Assembly: GCF_000176035.2 (NCBI RefSeq) | Contig: NC_015675.1 | Span: 186,001-250,000 of the forward strand | Reading direction: 5' to 3' | Source of the DNA: Mesorhizobium opportunistum WSM2075 | GTDB lineage: Bacteria; Pseudomonadota; Alphaproteobacteria; Rhizobiales; Rhizobiaceae | Length of the DNA stretch: 64,000 nt | Part shown: piece by piece, positions 57,146 through 64,000 of the stretch | Numbering within the stretch: position 1 is the first letter of the stretch | How the letters are laid out: the number at the start of each line of letters is the position of its first letter | Notes under the pieces: generated by a model | Database searches by the model: none | Seen by the model: only the letters and a program-made list of their open reading frames with translations | Told to the model about the DNA's origin: nothing | Program-made: the position numbers and the translations under genes

Positions 57146-57160
57146 AGTGATCGGCATTTT
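57136..57160 (+). terminator. Rho-independent terminator of the 38-aa gene
   Basis: A perfect 7-bp stem GCCGATC / GATCGGC (57136-57142 with 57149-57155) with a 6-base loop that contains the TAG stop is followed by ATTTTG. It ends the small gene and could also serve the leftward DUF2259 gene's far side. Confidence 0.7.
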
Positions 57161-57198
57161 GTCCGAACACCGTTTGTCAGACGGCCACCCACCGACCT

Positions 57199-58029
57199 TC
57201 AGCGGGGCTGCCCGGTCACGGCGATGAAACGGCGGTCACGCCCTTCAAAACCCTGGCTGAAGCGTTGCACGAGCACAACGATCACCGCCGGTTTGCCGAC
57301 AGGGGTGAATTCATAGGATTCCGACAGGCTGTAGGAGGTCGGGCAATTCCTCGACCCGGGCACGGCCTTGTCTTCGTGCAGGGTCTTGAACGGCTTGCCG
57401 TCTTGCCCTTGCAAGGCCAGCCGGAAACCGAGCGCCTTGCCTGTTTTGTCACCTTGAAGAGCTTGGTCGCCGTGCTGCGTGTCATTGAAACTCGCTGAGC
57501 AATCGATCGCACTGTCGGCCAGGATCTCATCGAGCCGGATGGTTGAAACTTCGGTCTCGTCATAGAGCGGCGAAAGCCATTTCTGCGACACCTGCTCAAG
57601 ACGCGAAATGTCGTTGTAGCCGACGATCTCGCCGGGAAAGGTGAACTGGTCGGACGCTGTTTGCGTGCCGCGCGATGCAATAGCGTACTTCGCCAGGATA
57701 GGTGCCGCCTTGGCAGCCGCTTGCGCCCTGGCCTGTTCCAGGGTCAGTGTCGACTCTTCGGTTTCGTCGACGACGAGAATGGGCTTGCCACCAACGAACT
57801 GATCGGTGCGGGTGTCGATGATGTCGATTTCCGAGTAGCCTGAGTCCGACGCGCCGGCGTCGAGCGTTCCATACTGCTCGAAGGCGAAATAGGCGCCATC
57901 GGCCGAGAAGCCGATGATGCGCCGTGCCGCGGCATCCCCGGCGCGGGCGACGCCGGCCGAGACCATGATCGCCGTACCGATCGCCAGCGTAATCAGCGGC
58001 CACGCCGCGATCGACCACCTATGGCGCAT
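57199..58029 (-). CDS. DUF2259 exported protein
   Basis: From the ATG at 58029 (MRHRWSIAAWPLITLAIG) with a GGAGG site, the 276-residue protein has a signal peptide ending near ARAGDA. The DUF2259 signature follows: ARRIIGFSADGAYFAFEQYGTLDAGASDSGYSEIDIIDT. Two Cys residues (IDCSAS, SRNCPTSY) probably form a disulfide. The protein is predicted to be periplasmic with a beta-propeller-like start. The role is unknown. It is divergent from the propionyl-CoA synthetase gene. Confidence 0.82.
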   Translation of the reverse strand: MRHRWSIAAWPLITLAIGTAIMVSAGVARAGDAAARRIIGFSADGAYFAFEQYGTLDAGASDSGYSEIDIIDTRTDQFVGGKPILVVDETEESTLTLEQARAQAAAKAAPILAKYAIASRGTQTASDQFTFPGEIVGYNDISRLEQVSQKWLSPLYDETEVSTIRLDEILADSAIDCSASFNDTQHGDQALQGDKTGKALGFRLALQGQDGKPFKTLHEDKAVPGSRNCPTSYSLSESYEFTPVGKPAVIVVLVQRFSQGFEGRDRRFIAVTGQPR

Positions 58030-58184
58030 TCGTTCGCATCCTCCCCGCCGATACGGCAGTTCACGACACCGTGCCTCCCCGGTCAAGCCAAGGAACGTCT
58101 CCGACGAAAATCAGGGAAGACAGCGCCGGAAAAAACAGCATAGGCTGTTTGCAAAGACGGCAAATCGTTCCTGGGGAGGTACGG

Positions 58185-60092
58185 ATGGCTTCACGCTATC
58201 ACGAGGTCTATGACGGCTGGAGACGCGACCCGGAAAAATTCTGGGCGGACGCGGCCAGCGCCATCGACTGGTATTCGCCCTGGGACAAGGTGTTCGATGC
58301 CACCGCCGGCGTCTACGGCCGCTGGTTCACCGGCGCGACCTGCAACACCTGCTACAACGCCATAGACCGGCATGTCGCCGGCGGGCGCGCCGACCAGATC
58401 GCGCTGATCCACGACAGCGCCATCACCGGAACGGTGAAAAAGTTCACCTATGCCGAACTCAAGCGCGAAGTGGTGGCGTTGACCTCGGTGCTGAAGAACC
58501 GTGGCGTCGGCAAGGGCGACCGCGTCATCATCTATATGCCGATGGTGGCGGAGGCGGCCATCGCCATGCTCGCCTGCGCCCGGATCGGTGCCGTGCATTC
58601 GGTCGTGTTCGGCGGCTTTGCCTCGCATGAATTGGCCACCCGCATCGACGACGCCAGGCCCAAGCTGATCATATCGGCCTCTTGCGGACTCGAGCCGGGC
58701 CGCATCGTTGCCTACAAGCCGCTGCTCGACAAGGCGATCGAGATGTCCCGCCACAAGCCGGAGGCCTGCCTGATCCTGAAGCGCGACCAGCTGCGCTGCG
58801 AGCTGAGGGACCATTTCGATATCGACTATGCCGATGCCGTTGCTCGCGAGCGGGCGGCCGGCGCCAATGTCGACTGCGTGCCGGTGCTCGCCACCGACCC
58901 GCTCTACATCATCTACACGTCAGGCACGACCGGCCAGCCCAAGGGCATCGTGCGCGACAATGGCGGCCACATGGTCGCGCTGAAATGGACGATGGAAAAC
59001 GAGTTCGGCGTCAAGCCGGGCGAAGTGTTCTGGGCGGCATCCGATGTCGGCTGGGTGGTCGGCCATTCCTACATCGTCTACGGACCGCTGCTGCATGGCT
59101 GCACCAGCATCCTGTTCGAAGGCAAGCCGATCGGCACGCCCGATGCCGGCACCTATTGGCGGGTGATCGCGGAACACGGCGTGGTGGCGCTGTTCACCGC
59201 GCCGACCGCTTTTCGGGCGATCAAGGGCCAGGACCCCAAGGGCGAGTTCGTTGCCAAATACGACCTCTCCAAATTCCGCACGCTGTTCCTCGCCGGCGAG
59301 CGCGCCGACCCCGAAACCATCAAATGGGCGGAGCAGAAGCTCAACGTGCCGGTGGTCGACCATTGGTGGCAGACCGAGACCGGCTCGCCGATGACGATCA
59401 ACCCGGCAGGCCTCGGCCTGCTGCCGGTGAAATACGGCTCGCCCGGCGTGCCGATGCCCGGCTATGACATACGCGTGCTCGACGATGCCGGCCACGAGGT
59501 GGCGCGCGGCACGCTGGGCAATGTGGTGGTCAAGCTGCCGCTGCCGGCGGGCTGCCTGCCAACGCTGTGGCACGCCGACCAGCGGTTCCGCCAAGCCTAT
59601 CTCGACGAGTTCCCCGGCTTCTACAAGACTGCCGATGCCGGCATGATCGACGAGGACGGTTATCTCTATGTCATGGCCCGCACCGACGACATCATCAATG
59701 TCGCCGGCCACCGGCTGTCGACCGGCGCCATGGAAGAGGTGCTGGCCGCCCATCCCGATGTCGCCGAATGCGCTGTCGTCGGCATCGCCGACGCCATGAA
59801 GGGCCAAATTCCGCTCGGCTTCGTGGTGCTCAATGCCGGCGTCGCGCGTGACGGCGGCACCATCGAGAAGGAGGTCGTCGCGCTGGTACGCGAGCGCATC
59901 GGCCCGGTCGCCGCCTTCAAGACCGTGGTGACGATCAAGCGCTTGCCCAAGACGCGGTCAGGCAAGATCCTGCGCGGCACAATGCAGAAGATCGCCGACA
60001 AGGAGGAGTGGACCATGCCGGCGACCATCGACGACCCGGTCATCCTCGACGAGATCGCCGCCGCCATGAAGGAGCGGGGGATCGGGGTCTGA
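58185..60092 (+). CDS. prpE: Propionyl-CoA synthetase (AMP-forming acyl-CoA synthetase)
   Basis: The ATG at 58185 (MASRYHEVYDGWRRDPEKFW) with GGGGAGG gives 635 aa. The adenylate-forming motifs are YIIYTSGTTGQPKGI (near 243-257), WWQTETGSP (near 397), the hinge YVMARTDDIINVAGHRLS and the catalytic Lys in LPKTRSGKILRG (near 590). The NTCYNAIDRHV start and overall length place it with PrpE rather than acetate-specific Acs. It activates propionate or another short acid using ATP and CoA. No other prp gene is near. Confidence 0.92.
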   Translation: MASRYHEVYDGWRRDPEKFWADAASAIDWYSPWDKVFDATAGVYGRWFTGATCNTCYNAIDRHVAGGRADQIALIHDSAITGTVKKFTYAELKREVVALTSVLKNRGVGKGDRVIIYMPMVAEAAIAMLACARIGAVHSVVFGGFASHELATRIDDARPKLIISASCGLEPGRIVAYKPLLDKAIEMSRHKPEACLILKRDQLRCELRDHFDIDYADAVARERAAGANVDCVPVLATDPLYIIYTSGTTGQPKGIVRDNGGHMVALKWTMENEFGVKPGEVFWAASDVGWVVGHSYIVYGPLLHGCTSILFEGKPIGTPDAGTYWRVIAEHGVVALFTAPTAFRAIKGQDPKGEFVAKYDLSKFRTLFLAGERADPETIKWAEQKLNVPVVDHWWQTETGSPMTINPAGLGLLPVKYGSPGVPMPGYDIRVLDDAGHEVARGTLGNVVVKLPLPAGCLPTLWHADQRFRQAYLDEFPGFYKTADAGMIDEDGYLYVMARTDDIINVAGHRLSTGAMEEVLAAHPDVAECAVVGIADAMKGQIPLGFVVLNAGVARDGGTIEKEVVALVRERIGPVAAFKTVVTIKRLPKTRSGKILRGTMQKIADKEEWTMPATIDDPVILDEIAAAMKERGIGV

Positions 60093-60218
60093 GGCCCGCC
60101 CGGGAGCGACAGCTATTGCCTGCCGACAGGCCTATGCCAATCGGCAAGCAATACTTTTATTGTGCAATGCAGCAACCCTCCCTACAGTGGCAGGCGGGGG
60201 GCCATCCGGCGGTTCGGT

Positions 60219-61301
60219 ATGGCTCAGCAGAAAATTACATTTGGCGGCGTCGACATCCTGCGGTTTCTCGCCGCCGTGCTGGTCATGGTCTACCATTATG
60301 GCTTCTGGGTGTGGGCCTATCCCGACGGCATCTCGGCGCAGGCCACGGGCGGCGTTCCCCAGCAGCCGGCGATAGGCGCCTGGGTCGAGTCCGGCTGGGT
60401 CGGCGTCGAGATATTCTTCGTCATCAGTGGCTTCGTCATCGCCTTCAGCGCGGAGAATTCGACGCCGCTGCGGTTCTTCGAGGCGAGGGTCAAAAGGCTG
60501 GCGCCGGCGGTCTGGATCTGCGCGCCGGTCGCCGCCGTGCTGCTGCTCGCCATCGGCCTGAGCTGGCCAACCGATGCGGTGGTCAGGCTGGTCCGCACCG
60601 GCCTGTTCGCGCCTTATGGCCCGTGGGTGGACAGCGTCTACTGGACGCTCGGCATCGAGATCGCCTTCTACGCCATCGTCTGGGTGCTGCTGCGGCTCGG
60701 CCGCTTCCACCTTATGGAGGCGGTCGCCATCGCCATCGGCCTGGTCAGCACGCTGTTCTGGTGCCTCTACTACCCGCTCGGCTGGTCCGACTTCGCCGAA
60801 ACGCGCTGGCTGCAGCTCGTCCTGGTGCATCATGGCTGCTTCTTCGCGGTGGGCGTGCTGCTCTGGCTGATGCGGTTCAAGGCACTGACGCCGTCGCGCC
60901 TTGGCTTCTGCCTGCTGTTCCTTGGCGGCGGCGTGCTGCAGATCGCCAGTTCGGTCGACGTTCACAGCATCAAGGTCGGGGCCGTGATGCCCTATGCGCC
61001 ACCGATCCTGATCTTCCTCGTCGCCATCGCCCTGATGGCGTTGTCGCTGCGGCTTCAGCTCTCCTGGACTGGCTGGCGCCGCATCGGCCTGATGACCTAC
61101 CCGCTCTATCTGATCCACGACGTCATCGGCGCGGCGATGCTTGGCTCCATGGTGCGCGCCGGATTGCCCTATCTCCTGTCGATGGTGACGGTCGCCGCGA
61201 CCATGATCGCGGCAAGCTGGCTGGTGGCGACCGAGGCGGAACCGCGTGTCCGGCAGCTGCTCGACTACACCGTTTTCCGCTACCGGTTGAAGGCCGCGTA
61301 G
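60219..61301 (+). CDS. Acyltransferase 3 family membrane protein
   Basis: The ATG at 60219 (MAQQKITFGGVDILRFLAAVLVM) gives 360 aa with about ten membrane helices. The catalytic His is in LVMVYHYGFW (about residue 26), and the conserved GVEIFFVISGFVIAFS follows near 67. Such proteins add acetyl, succinyl or pyruvyl-type groups to exopolysaccharide or lipopolysaccharide at the inner membrane. Its place next to an exopolysaccharide kinase suggests surface-polysaccharide decoration. It is preceded by 126 bases without a gene. Confidence 0.88.
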   Translation: MAQQKITFGGVDILRFLAAVLVMVYHYGFWVWAYPDGISAQATGGVPQQPAIGAWVESGWVGVEIFFVISGFVIAFSAENSTPLRFFEARVKRLAPAVWICAPVAAVLLLAIGLSWPTDAVVRLVRTGLFAPYGPWVDSVYWTLGIEIAFYAIVWVLLRLGRFHLMEAVAIAIGLVSTLFWCLYYPLGWSDFAETRWLQLVLVHHGCFFAVGVLLWLMRFKALTPSRLGFCLLFLGGGVLQIASSVDVHSIKVGAVMPYAPPILIFLVAIALMALSLRLQLSWTGWRRIGLMTYPLYLIHDVIGAAMLGSMVRAGLPYLLSMVTVAATMIAASWLVATEAEPRVRQLLDYTVFRYRLKAA

Positions 61302-61543
61302 GCGAGGACCGGTACGACGGCTAAGCATAATGCTTGGCCCTGCCGTCACTGCTCAAGAAATCAATGATGGCGTCGGGTAGCGTCACTGGCAAAGGCTTCG
61401 AATCCAAACGCAGCTTTGCGCTCACGCTCGCCAGCACCCAACCCGCTTCCATAGCCGGTCATGGAAAAAATCTCCAGACCGACGCGCCCGCCAACTGCAG
61501 AACGCTATAAGTCAATCATCAACCTAAAATGGAGATGCAATCA

Positions 61544-61702
61544 ATGACTGAGAATAAGCGCGCGGCTCTCCAGAAAGCCTTTGAAAAGGGCCAACAATCC
61601 GCCCGCGAAGGACGATACGACAACAGGTACCCGTCGATCTCGCCCTATCATGATCGATACGATCAGGGTTTTGAGGTCGAGATGGAAACGATCTTCGATT
61701 GA
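61544..61702 (+). CDS. Small Rmf/CrpP-like protein, 52 aa
   Basis: ATG at 61544 has a GGAG site 9 bases upstream (an in-frame ATG at 61529 is less likely) and opens MTENKRAALQKAFEKGQQSA, then REGRYDNRYPSISPYHDRYDQGFEVEMETIFD. The pattern of an A-x-x-K/E-G helix, an R/N-P-Y turn and a W/Y-x-x-G-F helix resembles ribosome modulation factor and CrpP small proteins, but some key residues differ. It stands alone after a 242-base gap. The function is inferred weakly from the pattern. Confidence 0.5.
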   Translation: MTENKRAALQKAFEKGQQSAREGRYDNRYPSISPYHDRYDQGFEVEMETIFD

Positions 61703-61840
61703 TGGAACGCGACGAGCTACCGTCGCGCCTCTCGCACTCTCCATCAACTTGCCGCCGACGAGTGCCTTCGCTTGTCCACCGAAGCATTCCTGGCATACTC
61801 GATGCCCGGCGAACATGCTGGCTTCAAGCAACGGCCTATC

Positions 61841-64000
61841 TCAGACCGTTGCCTTGGTGCGCACTTCGGACTTGTCGAGATAGTAGTTCGAGTACTTGTC
61901 GAAGAATTTCTCCGACGCCCCGAACGATCCGTATTTGGCCAGCCTCTTCAGGTCGACCTTGTTGAGCACCGCTCCGACGATCTTGTTGGCGACATAGGGT
62001 TCTGATTCCAGCATCGACCGCACCATGGCGCGCGGCGTGCGGCCCCATTCGGTGACCAGCACGAAGCCATCGACAAGCGGCGCGAAGGCCTTGGCGTCGA
62101 CCACCGGCCCGAGCGGGGGCAGGTCGACGACGATATATTCGAAGGTCTCCTTGGCGTTCTCGATGAAGCGCCGCATTCCGGCCGAGGAGAGCAGCTCGCT
62201 GGTGTGCGAGAAATGCCCGCGTGATACGGCCGGGATGATCGCCAGCTTGGTCTGCCGGTCGATCTTGCCGACGGACTGCCAGGTCTGGCCATTCACCACC
62301 GCTTCCATCAAACCTTGCTCGGCCTCCATGCCGAGGCTGCGGCTGAGGCCCGGATTGCGCAGGTCGCCGTCGATCAGCAATGTCTTGGCGCCATTGGCGG
62401 CAAGCAGCCCGGCGAGATTGGCCGCGACCGTCGACTTGCCTTCGCCGGGAAGCACCGAGATGACGCCGATGACGCGGCTGCCTTGCCCTTCCATCACGAC
62501 ATCGAAGGCGATCTTGGCGCTGCGCAGCGTTTCGGAGAACATCGATGCCGGAGCGTCGATGCTCACCCGCATGCGCGCGCGCCTTTCGATGGCGGCCGGC
62601 GATCTGGCGACCTTGGCATCCAATTGACCGTCGACCGCTTTGTCCTCCTTGGTGACGGCCTTGCTGCCGATGGTCGGCAGGTAGCCGAGGAACTTGAGGC
62701 CCACGCGGTCGCGCACTTCCTCGCCGGTCCGGAAGAACCGCTCGTTGAATTCGTTGAGACCGCCGAAACCGGCGCCCATCAGCATGCCGAGCACGAGCGA
62801 AAGTCCAAGCACGATGATGGTGCGCGGGCTCGAGGCGGAGAGCGGCGTCGACGCGTCCGAGATGATGCGGATCTTGCCGACCGGGAAGGATTGCTGCTGC
62901 GCGGCTTCCTCGTAGCGGCCAAGAAAGGTCTGATAGAGCGTCGAGAGCGCCGTCGCCTTCTGGTCGAGGTCGCGTAGTTTGACCTGCGACTGGTTGTCGA
63001 TGGAACTCTTGCCCTGTGCTGCCGCGACGTTGGCCCTGAGCGCGGTCTCACGCGCCTGCGCCACCTCATACTCGTTGCGATAGTTTTGGGTCAGCTGCTT
63101 CAGCTCGCCGAAAATCTGCGCCGAGATGTCGGCCTTTTCCTTGGCGAGCGCCACCGCTTGCGGGTGCTGGGCGCCGAAATTCGCCTCGACATCCTGCTGC
63201 CGCTTGGAGACCGCGAGATAGCGGGTCTTGAGTGCAGAGATGAGCGCACCGCTTGGCTGGTCGGACGATATGGCGGCATCCTTGAAGGCGTTTTCGGAGC
63301 CGCTATCGACGATCGACTTGTACTGCTGGTAGCGGGCGCTGGCGCGCGCCGTGTCGGCCTGGGCCACGATGAGCTGGGCGTTGAGGTCGGCGAGCTGCTT
63401 GTCGCTCATCAACTGGCCATCGCTGTTGGCCGACAGGCCGTGCTCGGCCCTGAATTTTTCGACCGCGAGCGATGCCTGTTGCGAACTTTCGCGCAGTTCC
63501 GTCAGCCGGCCCTGCAACCAGACCGCGGCGCGCTCGGTGGCATCGAAGCTGGCATCGAGCTGATCGGCAAGATAGGCGTCGGCATAGGCCTTGGTGATCG
63601 CGGTCGCCAGCCCCGGATCCGTCGCCTGGTAGCCAAGCGCGATGACGTAGCTTCGCCCGACACGGTCCGCCTGGATCTCATTCTGCAGCTTCAGGATCGC
63701 ATAGTCGCGACGCGACGTGGCAATCAGTGCATCGCGAGCGGCGGGGGAGAGCTGGCTGACGTCGCCGACGCCCGGCATGACCGGGCTGGGGCGGACATAC
63801 TGGATCAGCCCGCGGATGAGGCCGACGCCCTGGGCAAGCGCCGACTGGGGCGGGTTCATGAACGCATCGTTCTGGTCCAGCTTGAGCTTGTCGACGACCA
63901 CCGCGGCAAGCCGTGTCGAGGTCAGTATCTCGATCTGGCTCAGAATGGCGCTATCGGTCTGCATGGTTGTGGACGCCGCCGAAATGTCATCGACGATCTT
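61841..64000 (-). CDS. Exopolysaccharide chain-length / tyrosine autokinase (Wzc/ExoP type), 5' end missing
   Basis: The open frame runs past the window edge (12 more codons, KIVDDISAASTT, precede the ATG at 63964), so the amino part is missing. What is present (719 codons) has the Wzz periplasmic coiled coils, a second membrane helix near TIIVLGLSLVLGMLMG, a proline-poor linker and a BY-kinase domain: Walker A VLPGEGKSTVAANLAG, Walker A' LLIDGDLRNPG, Walker B YIVVDLPPLGPV. A C-terminal tyrosine cluster (KYGSF, KYSNYYLDK) carries the autophosphorylation sites. It polymerises and exports exopolysaccharide. The acyltransferase nearby fits the same pathway. Confidence 0.92.
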   Translation of the reverse strand, partial: KIVDDISAASTTMQTDSAILSQIEILTSTRLAAVVVDKLKLDQNDAFMNPPQSALAQGVGLIRGLIQYVRPSPVMPGVGDVSQLSPAARDALIATSRRDYAILKLQNEIQADRVGRSYVIALGYQATDPGLATAITKAYADAYLADQLDASFDATERAAVWLQGRLTELRESSQQASLAVEKFRAEHGLSANSDGQLMSDKQLADLNAQLIVAQADTARASARYQQYKSIVDSGSENAFKDAAISSDQPSGALISALKTRYLAVSKRQQDVEANFGAQHPQAVALAKEKADISAQIFGELKQLTQNYRNEYEVAQARETALRANVAAAQGKSSIDNQSQVKLRDLDQKATALSTLYQTFLGRYEEAAQQQSFPVGKIRIISDASTPLSASSPRTIIVLGLSLVLGMLMGAGFGGLNEFNERFFRTGEEVRDRVGLKFLGYLPTIGSKAVTKEDKAVDGQLDAKVARSPAAIERRARMRVSIDAPASMFSETLRSAKIAFDVVMEGQGSRVIGVISVLPGEGKSTVAANLAGLLAANGAKTLLIDGDLRNPGLSRSLGMEAEQGLMEAVVNGQTWQSVGKIDRQTKLAIIPAVSRGHFSHTSELLSSAGMRRFIENAKETFEYIVVDLPPLGPVVDAKAFAPLVDGFVLVTEWGRTPRAMVRSMLESEPYVANKIVGAVLNKVDLKRLAKYGSFGASEKFFDKYSNYYLDKSEVRTKATV

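Noticed and set aside
56819-57157. Minus-strand frame upstream of the PqqD gene as a lasso precursor (contains LTQG and a GDYFW segment)
   Set aside because: There is no Thr at the -2 position before a usable ring Gly with Asp or Glu at ring position 7-9, no ribosome site near a suitable start, and the better-supported 38-aa gene lies on the other strand.

Overview
The window looks like chromosomal DNA of an alphaproteobacterium of the Rhizobiales, most probably Mesorhizobium or a close relative in the Phyllobacteriaceae. This is inferred from the high GC content, the gene order (malic enzyme, mutS, glnD, murJ, trpS, stress protein, nfu), the ActS/ActR redox pair, rhizobial-type ABC sugar operons and several families of short intergenic palindromic repeats. 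No rRNA, tRNA, CRISPR array, transposase or phage gene was seen.

Layout. 1-11.4 kb is mixed housekeeping and unknown genes: an amidase fragment at the edge, two small exported or membrane proteins, a class II glutamine amidotransferase, an Lrp regulator, dut with an overlapping HAD phosphatase, a PEP-mutase-like protein, a CysZ/EI24 membrane protein, an EamA exporter, a PfkB kinase and an orphan ParS/MbcA-like antitoxin. 11.4-30.7 kb is a core block (malic enzyme, mutS, glnD, murJ, trpS, stress protein, nfu). Two accessory insertions seem to break it: an aldo/keto reductase, copper-export genes and two tandem family-25 glycosyltransferases between mutS and glnD, and a VapBC toxin-antitoxin pair between murJ and trpS. 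30.7-41.6 kb holds an L,D-transpeptidase, the copper sensor cueR, an AT-richer island with two copies of a ~207-bp element and a frameshifted gene, mmcB, nhaA, actR/actS, hrpB, a DMT permease and a LmbE deacetylase.

41.7-53.9 kb is one long plus-strand operon. It encodes a binding-protein-dependent ABC importer (binding protein, two permeases, a small membrane protein, two ATPases). This is followed by an ATP-type DhaK-DhaL fusion kinase, a stand-alone DhaL, a DhaM EIIA domain, its own HPr and enzyme I, an XRE-like small protein and a stand-alone DhaK. The logic is uptake of a short polyol or ketose and phosphorylation of dihydroxyacetone or a related ketose by two chemically different routes, one ATP-driven and one driven by a private phosphotransferase chain. 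TTTAGTAA-type half sites upstream are the likely operator.

54.0-56.8 kb encodes a nucleotidyltransferase, an HPr-kinase-like kinase, a lasso-peptide B2-type protease and a PqqD/B1-type peptide chaperone. This is the accessory set of paeninodin-type lasso peptide clusters, but no cyclase and no convincing precursor were found. The rest holds a tiny membrane protein gene, a DUF2259 secreted protein, a propionyl-CoA synthetase, an acyltransferase, a 52-residue protein and the 3' part of an exopolysaccharide tyrosine kinase, so a polysaccharide locus probably continues beyond 64 kb.

Repeats: at least six kinds of short palindromic or inverted-repeat elements occupy intergenic gaps. One provides the stop codon of a gene and another sits inside the ABC/kinase operon.
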